A stretch of 64,000 nucleotides of DNA from Bacteroidota bacterium (GTDB lineage Bacteria > Bacteroidota > Bacteroidia > AKYH767-A > OLB10), in contig JAGVTU010000001.1 of assembly GCA_019136655.1 (NCBI GenBank), forward strand, positions 124,001 through 188,000, written 5' to 3'. Both the position numbers and the translations under genes were made by a program. The notes below the pieces were generated by a model, which was not told where the DNA came from, made no database searches, and worked only from the letters and a program-made list of their open reading frames with translations. Positions 1 to 8,020 of this stretch are shown in pieces (the stretch's first letter is position 1; the number at the start of each line of letters is the position of its first letter).

Positions 1-188
1 TCCATGCCATAGGTAAACAGAATTAATAAGAAAGCAGAGTAGGAGTAGAGTTCAGATACAATACCATATTCAACTGGCGAAAAAATTCGTGTATAGAAAG
101 GCACCAACAGGTAATTGAGCATACGGCCTACTATACTGCTTAAGCCGTATATGGCTGTTTGTCCTGCAAGTTTGCGTATTCCACTCAT
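1..188 (-). CDS. Polysaccharide/lipopolysaccharide flippase, N-terminal fragment
   Basis: The first 62 codons of a membrane protein that runs off the left edge of the window. The visible N-terminus (MSGIRKLAGQTAIYGLSSIV, then a hydrophobic stretch and LLVPFYTRIFSPVEYGIVSE) matches the start of oligosaccharide flippases of the MurJ/Wzx (MATE-like) fold: a short cytoplasmic lead, a first membrane helix, then the conserved P-x-Y-T-R-x-x-x-P-x-E-Y-G signature. Such proteins move lipid-linked sugars across the inner membrane. The acylphosphatase gene lies 46 nt upstream on the same strand, so the two may be co-transcribed. The family call is firm, but the substrate cannot be read from this fragment. 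Confidence 0.7.
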   Translation of the reverse strand, partial: MSGIRKLAGQTAIYGLSSIVGRMLNYLLVPFYTRIFSPVEYGIVSELYSYSAFLLILFTYGM

Positions 189-234
189 TCCAGACTAATG
201 TTTTTGAGTTGCCTTAACTGATATGATTAATGTT

Positions 235-510
235 TCAAAAGTATTGTATGCGAAACGATTGTTGGTGCTTAGTAGAGATTTCTTTTACAGTAACGTCCTT
301 AACAACCGACAGAGGCGATCCGTCATGACACCATTGAATGAAAGGGTCAAGTACATTTTCTTCTCCCGTTGCTTCTATATAAACAGAGCCGTCATTTTGA
401 TTTCTCACGAATCCATTCAACCCTAATTCAATCGCTTTTTCTTTTGTAAATTTCCTAAAAAAAACACCCTGCACTTTCCCGCTTACAGTGATAGCATAAC
501 TTCTTATCAT
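235..510 (-). CDS. acyP: Acylphosphatase
   Basis: A 91-residue protein, the normal length for acylphosphatases, which hydrolyse the carboxyl-phosphate bond of acyl phosphates in the cytosol. The diagnostic N-terminal motif is present: GKVQGVFFRKFTKEKAIELG, with the phosphate-binding loop VQGVFFR and its catalytic Arg, followed by GFVRNQNDGSVYIEATG, whose Asn is the second catalytic residue. An in-frame extension upstream to position 633 would add a hydrophobic leader unlike any family member, so the start at 510 (MIRSYAITVSG) is chosen. It lies upstream of the flippase on the same strand. The divergent lemA gene begins 180 nt away. Confidence 0.93.
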   Translation of the reverse strand: MIRSYAITVSGKVQGVFFRKFTKEKAIELGLNGFVRNQNDGSVYIEATGEENVLDPFIQWCHDGSPLSVVKDVTVKEISTKHQQSFRIQYF

Positions 511-647
511 TTTGCTGTTTGTAAAGATTGCAATGTTACTAAATTTGAATGGCTTATGAAGCCTGTTAATCATCCATAAAAAAAGAATATTCACCAAAAA
601 AAATAAGCCATTAGCCGAATTGACCAAAATCATATATTAGCATCCGA

Positions 648-655
648 TACTTTTG
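648..655 (+). promoter_or_regulatory. Bacteroidota -7 promoter element for lemA operon
   Basis: TACTTTTG matches the Bacteroidota primary-sigma -7 consensus TAnnTTTG, 34 nt before the lemA start. A TTG lies at 620-622, slightly farther upstream than the usual 19-21 nt for the -33 element. It would drive lemA and the two TPM genes. Confidence 0.45.
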
Positions 656-689
656 GCACGTTAACTTACAAACCAATAAATCATTACGT

Positions 690-1280
690 ATGAAACGATC
701 ATTTATTATCATAGGAGTTATTCTCCTCATAGCATTTATCATCTATCGTTTGTTTGCCGGCACCTACAACCAAATGGTAACAGAGGATGAAAATGTAAAA
801 AACAAATGGGCGCAGGTTGAGAACCAATATCAACAGCGAATGGATCTGATCCCTAATTTGGTAAACACTGTTAAAGGTGCAGCCGAATTTGAGAAAGGAA
901 CACTTACTGCTGTTGTGGAAGCACGTGCAAGTGCAACACAGGTAAAAGTTGATCCAAGCCAACTTACCCCTGAAAATATTCAGAAATTTCAGGCAGCTCA
1001 GGGACAGTTGAGCACTGCTCTTGGAAGACTGCTTATGGTTGTGGAGAATTATCCAAACCTCAAAGCCAACCAAAACTTTTTGGAACTGCAGGCTACTCTT
1101 GAAGGAACAGAAAGACGCATTGCTGTTGCACGCAAGGATTTTAATGATGCTGCTCAGGCCTTCAATACTTATATTCGAAAGTTTCCGCAAACCTTGTTGG
1201 CAGGAATGTTTGGTTTCAGTCAGAAAGGATATTTTGAAGCTGAGAAGGGTGCTGAAAAAGCTCCTGAAGTTAAATTCTGA
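690..1280 (+). CDS. lemA: LemA family protein
   Basis: A 196-residue membrane-anchored protein of the LemA family. A single N-terminal helix (residues about 4-23) is followed by the alpha-helical LemA domain with the family's signature ENVKNKWAQVENQYQQRMDL and LIPNLVNTVKGAAEFEKGTL. The end, with FNTYIRKFPQTLLAGMFGF and PEVKF, is also typical. The biochemical role is not established. In many bacteria lemA is followed by genes for TPM-domain proteins, and here two follow at 2 and 4 nt, so the three form an operon probably acting at the cell envelope. Confidence 0.95.
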   Translation: MKRSFIIIGVILLIAFIIYRLFAGTYNQMVTEDENVKNKWAQVENQYQQRMDLIPNLVNTVKGAAEFEKGTLTAVVEARASATQVKVDPSQLTPENIQKFQAAQGQLSTALGRLLMVVENYPNLKANQNFLELQATLEGTERRIAVARKDFNDAAQAFNTYIRKFPQTLLAGMFGFSQKGYFEAEKGAEKAPEVKF

Positions 1281-1282
1281 TT

Positions 1283-1723
1283 ATGGCAGTTGCAGCTTCG
1301 TATTTTTCTGAAGAGCAACAAATGTTGCTGAAAAATGCAATAGCACGAAATGAGAAGCATACCACAGGAGAGATAAGAGTTTATATTGACAGCACCATAA
1401 AAGGTGATGTGCTTGACCGTGCAGCTGAAATTTTTGAGACACTGAAGATGCATGAAACACTTTTGCATAATGGTGTGCTTATTTATGTTGCTATTGAAAT
1501 GCGTCAGTTTGCAATAATTGGTGATAGTGGTATTCATCAGCATGTGAGTCAGAATTTTTGGGAGAAAGTAAAATCTGAGATGATTCCTTTCTTCAAAAGA
1601 CAAGATTATACCGGAGGCCTGCTGCATGCAATTGACGAAACAGGAAAGAAACTGAAGATGCATTTTCCTGTAACAAAAGATGATATAAACGAGTTGCCTA
1701 ACGATGTGATATTTGGAGAATAA
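1283..1723 (+). CDS. TPM domain protein, soluble
   Basis: A 146-residue protein formed almost entirely by a TPM domain (TPM_phosphatase family; named for TLP18.3, Psb32 and MOLO-1). It has no signal peptide or membrane helix, unlike the next gene. Family hallmarks are the N-terminal FSEEQQMLLKNAIARNEKHT, the strand GEIRVYID, and the segment HNGVLIYVAIEMRQFAIIGD with a glycine-containing loop. Some relatives are reported to have acid phosphatase activity, but that is not shown for this branch. It lies 2 nt after lemA and 4 nt before the second TPM gene, so translational coupling is likely. Confidence 0.9.
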   Translation: MAVAASYFSEEQQMLLKNAIARNEKHTTGEIRVYIDSTIKGDVLDRAAEIFETLKMHETLLHNGVLIYVAIEMRQFAIIGDSGIHQHVSQNFWEKVKSEMIPFFKRQDYTGGLLHAIDETGKKLKMHFPVTKDDINELPNDVIFGE

Positions 1724-1727
1724 ACTC

Positions 1728-2546
1728 ATGCTGAAACAAAAACTTTCATGTATGGTAGCAGTGTTGTTCGCAATGCTGTTTGCCCATCTCGTTTCAGCGC
1801 AGGAACTGCCTCCATTACCCAATCCTCCTAAATTAGTTAATGATTATGCCGGGGTACTTACTGATGAGCAAAGACAGTTGCTTGAAGATAAGTTGGTGGC
1901 TTTTGATGACAGCACTTCCACACAGATTGCCATTGTTTTGATTCAAAGTACAGGTGTTTATCCTGTAGATGATTATGCTATTGCACTCTTTCGCGAATGG
2001 GGCATAGGCCGAAAAGAAAAAAACAATGGAGCATTGATTCTGGCTGCAATGTCCGACAGGCGTATGACAATTATTACAGGTTATGGCCTGGAAGGCTCAT
2101 TGCCTGATGCAATTTGCAAGCGCATCATTGAGTTGGTAATTAAACCACGATTTAAAGAGCAAAATTATTACGAAGGTTTGGATGCTGCAACTACTGAAAT
2201 GATGCAGCGTGTAAAAGGAGAGTTCACTGCCGATGAAAGTTATAGCAGCAATGACACGAATTCTATATTGCCTGCTATTGTTATAGTCCTGGCAATATTT
2301 TTCTTGATTTTTTCTGTTCGTATAGCTCGCGTAAGACGCTATGCACAGCTCAACAACATTGGATTCTGGACAGCCTGGACACTTCTGAATGCTGCCGACA
2401 GAGCTAACCGTGGAAACAGAGGTAGCAACTGGAGTGGTGGATCATCTTGGGGAGGAGGTTCGTCATGGGGTGGAGGAAGCAGTGGTGGATTTGGAGGTTT
2501 TGGTGGTGGCAGCACAGGTGGTGGTGGTGCTACAGGTGGATGGTGA
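1728..2546 (+). CDS. TPM domain membrane protein with Gly/Ser-rich tail (YgcG-like)
   Basis: A 272-residue secreted or inner-membrane protein. Residues 1-25 form a signal peptide ending in VSAQ. A TPM domain follows (about 33-155: LVNDYAGVLTDEQRQLLEDK, TQIAIVLIQSTG, WGIGRKEKNNGALIL, ITGYGLEGSLPD). A membrane helix follows at about 180-200, and the last 45 residues are almost all Gly, Ser and Trp, as in YgcG-type proteins. A TTG at 1713 is also in frame, but the ATG at 1728 gives a clean signal peptide and lies just after the upstream stop. Together with lemA and the soluble TPM protein it looks like an envelope module of unknown function. Confidence 0.92.
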   Translation: MLKQKLSCMVAVLFAMLFAHLVSAQELPPLPNPPKLVNDYAGVLTDEQRQLLEDKLVAFDDSTSTQIAIVLIQSTGVYPVDDYAIALFREWGIGRKEKNNGALILAAMSDRRMTIITGYGLEGSLPDAICKRIIELVIKPRFKEQNYYEGLDAATTEMMQRVKGEFTADESYSSNDTNSILPAIVIVLAIFFLIFSVRIARVRRYAQLNNIGFWTAWTLLNAADRANRGNRGSNWSGGSSWGGGSSWGGGSSGGFGGFGGGSTGGGGATGGW

Positions 2547-2630
2547 TATTGATTATTTTATTCAGCAGAGTTTTCTTGTTTTTATTTACAGATTGAAATA
2601 TATCTGATACATTTACTTTAGAAATCTAAA

Positions 2631-2990
2631 ATGAATATTATGAGTGAACAAAAACAGATGGTCCAAAAATACATGGACGCATTCGCTGTGACTGATCATG
2701 AAAAAATTTTATCTTGCCTTACAGATGATGTAGAGTGGGAAATGCCGGGTTATTTTCATCATAAGGGCAAAGATGCATTCGACAAGGAAATTGAAAATCC
2801 AAATGCTGATGGCCACCCGGATATCATTGTAATCAGGTTAATTGAAGAGGGAAACATTGTTGTAGCAGAGGGAACAGTTCAGGCAAAACTTAAAGGAGGA
2901 AATAAAATTGATGCAATGTTTTGTGATGTGTTTCATTTCAGAAACGGGAAAATCAGCAAATTGACTTCTTATGTTATGTTTAAACAATAA
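2631..2990 (+). CDS. SnoaL-like (NTF2-fold) protein
   Basis: A 119-residue protein with the nuclear transport factor 2 fold of SnoaL-like proteins. The pattern is typical: an N-terminal helix (QKQMVQKYMDAFAVTDHEKI), then LTDDVEWEMPGYFHHKGKDA, and a C-terminal sheet ending in VFHFRNGKISKLTSYV. Members include ketosteroid isomerases, polyketide cyclases and many uncharacterised proteins, so no reaction can be assigned. A second in-frame ATG at 2640 is an equally plausible start. The VOC gene starts 7 nt after its stop, so the two are probably one transcript. Confidence 0.85.
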   Translation: MNIMSEQKQMVQKYMDAFAVTDHEKILSCLTDDVEWEMPGYFHHKGKDAFDKEIENPNADGHPDIIVIRLIEEGNIVVAEGTVQAKLKGGNKIDAMFCDVFHFRNGKISKLTSYVMFKQ

Positions 2991-2997
2991 TAATGAT

Positions 2998-3420
2998 ATG
3001 CGTCAGAAACTGAATTTAATTACTCTCGGTGTTGCAAATTTCGACAGAGCCTTAGCATTTTACGAGAAAGGACTTGGATGGAAAAAATCAGCAATGAGTT
3101 TGGAAGGTTTGGCTTTGTTTGATTTGGGAGGTATCATATTCGCATTGCATCCGCGTGATGAACTTGCTAAGGACACAACACTTGAATATCATCACTCAGA
3201 GTTTTCAGGTATTACCATTTCGCATAACACCAGATCGGAAAAAGAAGTAGATGACGTTTTGAAAAAGGTTAAAAAACTTGGTGCCACAATTGTTAAGCCT
3301 GCACAAAAAGTTTACTGGGGCGGATACAGCGGATATTTTAAAGATTTGGATGGATACCTGTTTGAAGTTGCGTACAATCCTTTTTGGGAATTCGATGAAA
3401 AAGATAACTTGAAGTTGTAA
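2998..3420 (+). CDS. VOC (glyoxalase/bleomycin resistance) family protein
   Basis: A 140-residue vicinal oxygen chelate protein. Two beta-alpha-beta-beta-beta modules are visible: LNLITLGVANFDRALAFYEK at the start, and the second ending in YSGYFKDLDGYLFEVAYNPF, with the Glu of the FEVAYNP motif placed as a metal ligand in this superfamily. Substrate is unknown; members include glyoxalase I, dioxygenases and antibiotic-binding proteins. The reading frame is open from 2971, but the ATG at 2998 fits the family start and leaves a 7-nt gap after the SnoaL-like gene. Its TAA is followed immediately by the ATG of a decayed gene at 3421. Confidence 0.9.
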   Translation: MRQKLNLITLGVANFDRALAFYEKGLGWKKSAMSLEGLALFDLGGIIFALHPRDELAKDTTLEYHHSEFSGITISHNTRSEKEVDDVLKKVKKLGATIVKPAQKVYWGGYSGYFKDLDGYLFEVAYNPFWEFDEKDNLKL

Positions 3421-3672
3421 ATGTCATTAGCAGAAGCAATGAATAATCCGAAGGTAATACCGTGTGTTTGAAAATCTATTGCAACAGATTTATATCATAT
3501 AGGTATCAGAAATGTAAATGACCTTAAAAGAAGAATTCCTCAGTAATTGTATGAGTTGTCGAATAAGTTTTTTGTAATGTTCGGAACAGTTGACTAGTCT
3601 GTATTTTACGATATGAAGTTTATTTTGTTGAAAGAATTAGTGAAGAGTAGAAGAGCTAAAAATTTAAAGTAA
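3421..3672 (+). pseudogene. Degenerate helix-hairpin-helix (Cdd1/pathogenicity-locus-like) gene with three in-frame stops
   Basis: Read from the ATG that directly follows the VOC stop, one frame continues for 83 codons without a frameshift but with three nonsense codons: TGA at 3469, TAA at 3544 and TAG at 3595. The residues between them (MSLAEAMNNPKVIPCV, KSIATDLYHIGIRNVNDLKR, LYELSNKFFVMFGTVD, SVFYDMKFILLKELVKSRR) look like small helix-hairpin-helix proteins of the Cdd1/'pathogenicity locus' type, where the first stop sits at the Gly of the IPGVGKSIA hairpin. The homology is from memory of the family. All three stop codons occur, so simple recoding is unlikely and a recently silenced gene is the better reading. 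Confidence 0.65.
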
Positions 3673-3679
3673 TATCAAA

Positions 3680-4243
3680 ATGAAAAAAGATAAAACTATT
3701 TCTGAAAACGAAAAAAAGCATTTGATAGCAATCCTTCAAGCACGTTTCGAAAATAATATGCAACGTCATAAGGGAATCAAGTGGAATGATGTTGAACAAC
3801 GACTGTTAAAGCAATCAGAAAAATGTTGGTCACTGAATGAAATGGAAATTTCAGGTGGAGAACCTGATGTGATTGGCTATGATAAAAAATCTGATAAATA
3901 TATTTTTTGTGACTGCTCACCTGAAAGTCCCAAAGGCAGACGAAGTTTGTGTTATGATGAGGATGCTTTGCAATCCAGAAAAGAACACAAACCTAAAGAC
4001 AGTGCAATGGCTGTAGCAAAGTGGATGGGAATAGAGATGATGGATGAAAAGCAATATGAGTTTCTGCAATCAATTGAAAATTTTGATTTAAAAACATCAA
4101 GTTGGTTGAAAACTCCTGAAAATGTTCGCGAACTTGGTGGAGCAATTTTTGGCGACTGCCGCTTTGGTCGTGTATTTATTTATCATAACGGTGCCGAATC
4201 GTACTATGCCGCACGGGGTTTCAGAGGGATTCTTGAAATATAA
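3680..4243 (+). CDS. DUF4256 family protein
   Basis: A 187-residue soluble protein that matches DUF4256 over its whole length. Recognisable blocks are ILQARFENNMQRHKGIKWNDV, SLNEMEISGGEPDVIGYDKK, FCDCSPESPKGRRSLCYD, KTSSWLKTPENVRELGGAIF and YHNGAESYYAARGFRG. The function is unknown. No signal peptide or membrane segment is seen. It begins 7 nt after the end of the decayed helix-hairpin-helix gene and converges with the cbb3 accessory genes, whose last stop codon is only 18 nt away; no intrinsic terminator is visible in that gap. Confidence 0.92.
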   Translation: MKKDKTISENEKKHLIAILQARFENNMQRHKGIKWNDVEQRLLKQSEKCWSLNEMEISGGEPDVIGYDKKSDKYIFCDCSPESPKGRRSLCYDEDALQSRKEHKPKDSAMAVAKWMGIEMMDEKQYEFLQSIENFDLKTSSWLKTPENVRELGGAIFGDCRFGRVFIYHNGAESYYAARGFRGILEI

Positions 4244-4261
4244 AAGAAGTAAACAACGCAA

Positions 4262-4987
4262 TTAATTTGCAGGCACAGAAGGATGCTGACACGATACCAT
4301 TGAAGGTGGTGATTTGGTAACATGACAAGCTGTTTTCATTTGGGTGCCACGATAAATTAAAAATAAAGCCAAAGCTATTGATACAATCGGAGTAGCTTTG
4401 CTGTACCAGTTACGCCATGATCCTTTGAGCAGTGATACCGAGAACGACATTGCCAGCATCACAGGGAATGTTCCCAGTGCAAAAAGTGCCATATACAAAA
4501 TGCTGCCTCCAATGCTTCCTGCTGTAACTGAACCGGCAGCTGCAAGATAAACGAGCCCACATGGCAGAAATCCATTTACCAGTCCGATGCCTAAATGTGC
4601 AGAAGGTGATTGTTGTGCGAATAAATTTTTCATCAATATTCTCACCGGCATTGTCATTCGAGCAATGAAAGCAGAAAAACGGTTTTGAAATTTTTGTGCA
4701 GCAGTAAAAAAAATAATTAGCAAAATAATTATTCCTGAAAGAATACTCAACTGTTTTTGATATCCGCTAATGGAAATTGCTGAACCAAGCAAACCAAATA
4801 CTAATCCAATCAGCATATAGGCAACAGCTCTTCCTGAATTGTAAAGCAACCTTGAGATGTTAGCTTTTCTTAGAAAAGTTTTATTGGCAGGCAGCATCAT
4901 TGCTATGGGGCCACACATTCCGGCACAATGCAAACTTCCGAAAAGCCCCAAAATAAATGCTGATAAGTAGAATGTCATTCCCTGCAT
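4262..4987 (-). CDS. Sulfite exporter TauE/SafE (CcoI/FixI-cluster) membrane protein
   Basis: A 241-residue polytopic inner-membrane protein of the TauE/SafE superfamily (older name UreH/DsbD-like domain). It starts with a helix carrying GLFGSLHCAGMCGPIAMMLP, a cysteine-containing motif typical of the cytochrome-oxidase-linked branch, and has about six helices, including FLPCGLVYLAAAG. Such proteins commonly lie in cbb3 oxidase operons of Bacteroidota and Proteobacteria and are suspected of helping copper delivery or cytochrome maturation; that is inferred from context. Its ATG overlaps the stop of ccoH by one base (TAATG), so the two are translationally coupled. Confidence 0.9.
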   Translation of the reverse strand: MQGMTFYLSAFILGLFGSLHCAGMCGPIAMMLPANKTFLRKANISRLLYNSGRAVAYMLIGLVFGLLGSAISISGYQKQLSILSGIIILLIIFFTAAQKFQNRFSAFIARMTMPVRILMKNLFAQQSPSAHLGIGLVNGFLPCGLVYLAAAGSVTAGSIGGSILYMALFALGTFPVMLAMSFSVSLLKGSWRNWYSKATPIVSIALALFLIYRGTQMKTACHVTKSPPSMVSCQHPSVPAN

Positions 4988-5424
4988 TATTGAACGTAAA
5001 TGCGAACTTCTTTAATATAGTCATTGGAATTATACTTCCACGAAGCCATCACATTCCAGTAACCTCGAGCTATATCGGGCAATGCAATTTCCTGATGGCC
5101 TTCATTGCTTGTTTGTAATGAAACACTGAAATCTTTTTCTGCATCATCAGGTTTATAAAAGAGTAAATTACCCTGAACAGCAATTTTGTCTGTAAGCCTG
5201 ATAACGGCCTTGCGCTCATCCGATAAAAATTTGAGTTCAAAATTATTGGCTTCAAGTGCATTTGCACTTGCATTAATTTTATCCTGAAAGTGAACTGCCT
5301 GCTCGTAATAACCTTCTGTTACCAAATCATTTTTCTGACGCGAAGCCAGTATTACCATCCCAATAATTCCAAGAGCAAATGCAGTATAAACCGCAGCAAT
5401 GCCAAATCCCCAGTTAAGTTTCAT
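4987..5424 (-). CDS. ccoH: CcoH/FixH cbb3 oxidase assembly protein
   Basis: A 145-residue FixH-family protein. One N-terminal membrane helix (residues about 5-27, WGFGIAAVYTAFALGIIGMV) is followed by VTEGYYEQAVHFQDKINA, in which the YY-E signature of FixH/CcoH is clear, then a periplasmic beta-rich domain. CcoH binds the nascent cbb3 complex and supports its assembly. It lies between ccoG and the TauE-like gene, 5 nt after ccoG and overlapping the next gene by one base. Confidence 0.92.
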   Translation of the reverse strand: MKLNWGFGIAAVYTAFALGIIGMVILASRQKNDLVTEGYYEQAVHFQDKINASANALEANNFELKFLSDERKAVIRLTDKIAVQGNLLFYKPDDAEKDFSVSLQTSNEGHQEIALPDIARGYWNVMASWKYNSNDYIKEVRIYVQ

Positions 5425-5429
5425 TCTGT

Positions 5430-6839
5430 TTAATTATTTGGACCGAGAAATGATGTTTCGTATGAACTCACCGTTTTGCCGTCTGATACTACTTCAAATT
5501 TTACTTCGGTCTTTGTTTTTAAAATTTTTGTTTTTGGTATAATGAGAAAGAATGTTCCATGTGCCACCGATTGTTCTTTAAGAATTTTCACTCCATCACC
5601 TACCCATTTAATTTCACCTTCAGGAGAAACTATTTTTAACTCTACAGGAATATCGCTGAAAGTTTTATTCACCAACTGGATATTGTACAAATTACTGATG
5701 TGGTTGTCGTCAGGTTTTTGAAACAACATGCCCGGTGTGCGAAGGATGGTAGTCTCCACATCGCTGCGCATAATCAGCAAAGCACCCAATACACTCATCA
5801 GCACCAATAGTACAGCTGAGTAGCCAATCACTCTCGGAGTAATCTTAAATTTCTCTTTCTTTTTAATGGCATTTTCGCTGGAATAACGGATTAGTCCATG
5901 TGGCTTGTGAACTTTATCCATAATTTCATTGCATGCATCAATGCATGCAGTACAGTTCACACATTCAAGTTGTGTTCCATTACGGATGTCAATACCTGTA
6001 GGACATACCTGAACACATTGATGGCAATCAATACAATCACCGGTGTGTTGCAACGCATCAGTTTTCAGTTTGCCACGTGGTTCGCCACGTTCGTAATCAT
6101 AAGCAATAACCACAGAGTTAGGATCGAGCAATACACCTTGCAAACGCCCATAAGGGCAAACTACAATGCATACCTGCTCACGAAATCTGGCAAATACACC
6201 ATAGAATACTCCTGTAAAAAGTAGTAAAGCAAACAGACCACCTAAATGTTCGGAAGGATCATCGGTAATAATTTTTTCAAGTTCATCTATACCAATGATG
6301 TAAGCAAGAAAAGTGTTGGAAATAAGAAAAGAAATCAGAAAGAAAATTGTATGCTTCGTTGCTTTAATTCTTATTTTCTCTGCATCCCATCCGCGTTTAT
6401 TGAGTGCTTTTTGTTTCATGGAGTCACCTTCAATCCAGTATTCAATTTTGCGGAAAACCATTTCAAGGAATACGGTTTGAGGGCAGGCCCATCCACACCA
6501 CAACCTGCCGAACAGGGCAGTAAACAACGCAATGAATACGACAAAGGTGAGCATGGCAAGCATAAACAGAAAAAAGTCTTGCGGAAAAAAGGCAACACCA
6601 AACAATACAAACTTACGCTCAATGATATTGAGCATAAAAAACGGATGACCGTTTATTTTAATTAGCGGTAACGCAAAAAATACAATCAGAAATCCAATAC
6701 TTACCCAAGTACGTGCATTATAAAATCGCCCTTTTGGTTTCTTAGGATAAATCCATGCACGCTTTCCTTCCTTTGTGATGGTAGCTATACTGTCGCGAAA
6801 CGATTCATCAAGATGAGGATTATGCTTGTTGTTTTCCAA
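5430..6839 (-). CDS. ccoG: CcoG/FixG iron-sulfur protein of cbb3 assembly
   Basis: A 469-residue membrane protein of the CcoG (FixG/RdxA) family, which in other bacteria reduces copper for insertion into the cbb3 oxidase. It begins with the family block AWIYPKKPKGRFYNARTWVS, has several helices and the W-C-G-W-x-C-P-Q-T motif, then two 4Fe-4S clusters in CIDCHQCVQVCPTGIDI and CVNCTACIDACNEIMDK. A further helix near 335-355 leads to a C-terminal immunoglobulin-like periplasmic domain (IG_C, about 380-465). Length and order are normal. It follows ccoP by 31 nt and precedes ccoH by 5 nt. Confidence 0.97.
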   Translation of the reverse strand: MENNKHNPHLDESFRDSIATITKEGKRAWIYPKKPKGRFYNARTWVSIGFLIVFFALPLIKINGHPFFMLNIIERKFVLFGVAFFPQDFFLFMLAMLTFVVFIALFTALFGRLWCGWACPQTVFLEMVFRKIEYWIEGDSMKQKALNKRGWDAEKIRIKATKHTIFFLISFLISNTFLAYIIGIDELEKIITDDPSEHLGGLFALLLFTGVFYGVFARFREQVCIVVCPYGRLQGVLLDPNSVVIAYDYERGEPRGKLKTDALQHTGDCIDCHQCVQVCPTGIDIRNGTQLECVNCTACIDACNEIMDKVHKPHGLIRYSSENAIKKKEKFKITPRVIGYSAVLLVLMSVLGALLIMRSDVETTILRTPGMLFQKPDDNHISNLYNIQLVNKTFSDIPVELKIVSPEGEIKWVGDGVKILKEQSVAHGTFFLIIPKTKILKTKTEVKFEVVSDGKTVSSYETSFLGPNN

Positions 6840-6870
6840 CTCGTCTTCAAATTTAATCTAAAAGTAATAA

Positions 6871-7821
6871 TTATTCTTTTGTTTGTGCAGTTGCACTGGA
6901 ATCAGCATTTGCCGAGGCAGCATTTGACTCTACCCATTTTTCTCCTTCCTTTTCTTTTGGTGCTGCAGGCTTTGTTCCTTGCATACTCCAGACAAAAGAT
7001 GATACTTCCTGAATTTGTTTAGGCGATAATTGCGATTGCCAGCTAATCATTCCTTTTGCAGGAACTCCATAAGTAACTGTTTTGAATACATTTTTGATGC
7101 CTCCACCATGAAGCCAGTATTCATCTGTGAGATTTGGACCAACCATACCACCTCCATCAGCAGCATGACAGGCAGCACAGTTCTTGATATAAATTTCTTT
7201 TCCTTTGTTTAGTTCACCGGCATCTGTAAGCATTGTTACATTATCTTCAGTAATGTTTTCTGCAGAATTTTTCATTCGCTCCTCTTTTGCTTTTGCTGCT
7301 ATTGCCATTTCTTCATTATATTCTTCTAACTGCAGTTTGCCTGTACCTGTTACGTGGTAGCCTATCAGATAAAAAAAGGAAAATATGATGGTGGCATAAA
7401 AACCCCATTTCCACCAAGGCGGAAGGTCGTTGTCTAACTCTTTAATTCCGTCATAGTCGTGATCAAGCATGATGTCTTTTTCCTTTGAAACCGGAACACT
7501 GCCTGTCAGGCGATCATAGATTTTGCCCAGTAAGGTTGGGGCTTTTTCTTCAGATTCAACTCCGTCTTCTGTTTGAATTCTTGGTTTTGCAAAAGCTTTT
7601 GGAGAAATGGTTGTTATAAGTTTTACATTGATTTTATAAAGTACTGTGATAGTTGCAACAAGAATAAGAACAAGAAACCCTATCAGATATGTGTTTCCAT
7701 CCATTGCCCATGCAGGAGGTTGTGGTGCTTTAACGGCCTCCTGTGTTTCCTGTGCTGTTGCATATATGCTTATAAGATTTAAAAGAAATACTGCATTAAT
7801 GGTTTTTATTATGTGTTTCAT
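6871..7821 (-). CDS. ccoP: cbb3-type cytochrome c oxidase subunit III (CcoP)
   Basis: A 316-residue subunit with a signal-like N-terminus, two membrane helices (about 43-63 and 150-175), the FixP_N motif NDLPPWWKWGFYATIIFSFF, and one class I cytochrome c domain near the C-terminus with heme motif C215-A-A-C218-H219 and the axial Met in AKGMISW. Proteobacterial CcoP carries two hemes; this single-heme form with an extended N-terminal part is usual in Bacteroidota. The reading frame opens 19 codons earlier, but the ATG at 7821 gives a proper leader and starts 7 nt after the ccoQ stop. CcoP relays electrons from soluble cytochromes to CcoO/CcoN. Confidence 0.95.
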   Translation of the reverse strand: MKHIIKTINAVFLLNLISIYATAQETQEAVKAPQPPAWAMDGNTYLIGFLVLILVATITVLYKINVKLITTISPKAFAKPRIQTEDGVESEEKAPTLLGKIYDRLTGSVPVSKEKDIMLDHDYDGIKELDNDLPPWWKWGFYATIIFSFFYLIGYHVTGTGKLQLEEYNEEMAIAAKAKEERMKNSAENITEDNVTMLTDAGELNKGKEIYIKNCAACHAADGGGMVGPNLTDEYWLHGGGIKNVFKTVTYGVPAKGMISWQSQLSPKQIQEVSSFVWSMQGTKPAAPKEKEGEKWVESNAASANADSSATAQTKE

Positions 7822-7828
7822 ATTCGTC

Positions 7829-8002
7829 TTATTTATTTTGGTTAACATCATCCAAAGGCATTTTGCTTTGGGATTCAAAGTCTTCTTTTTTAGTGCGTAT
7901 TACCCAGAGTGACATTACAGTGAAAAATGCAAAGAATACTACAACTGTAAATACCGGATAAATATCAATGTCTTTTATTGTTCTTAAAATTTCTTTATAC
8001 AT
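7829..8002 (-). CDS. ccoQ: CcoQ-like small cbb3 oxidase subunit
   Basis: A 57-residue single-helix protein between ccoNO and ccoP. The sequence MYKEILRTIKDIDIYPV leads into a membrane helix (about 15-37), then a charged tail with KKEDFESQSKMPLDD. This is the expected size, topology and position for CcoQ, which stabilises the oxidase. It is notable for a perfect Shine-Dalgarno sequence, AGGAGG at 8010-8015, 7 nt before the ATG; Bacteroidota genes rarely use one, and its neighbours here do not. The start is thereby well supported. Confidence 0.88.
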   Translation of the reverse strand: MYKEILRTIKDIDIYPVFTVVVFFAFFTVMSLWVIRTKKEDFESQSKMPLDDVNQNK

Positions 8003-8020
8003 ATTCAGTCCTCCTTAGTA

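Noticed and set aside
699-1190. 163-codon frame on the minus strand across lemA
   Set aside because: It lies fully antisense to a strongly conserved gene and has no family-like features.
1713-1727. TTG start for the second TPM gene
   Set aside because: The ATG at 1728 gives an intact signal peptide and lies directly after the upstream stop.
1220-1822. 200-codon minus-strand frame
   Set aside because: Antisense to two TPM genes; composition is that of a shadow frame.
3469-3597. Stop-codon recoding in the helix-hairpin-helix frame
   Set aside because: All three stop codons occur within 45 codons and no SECIS- or PYLIS-like structure is evident; decay is simpler.
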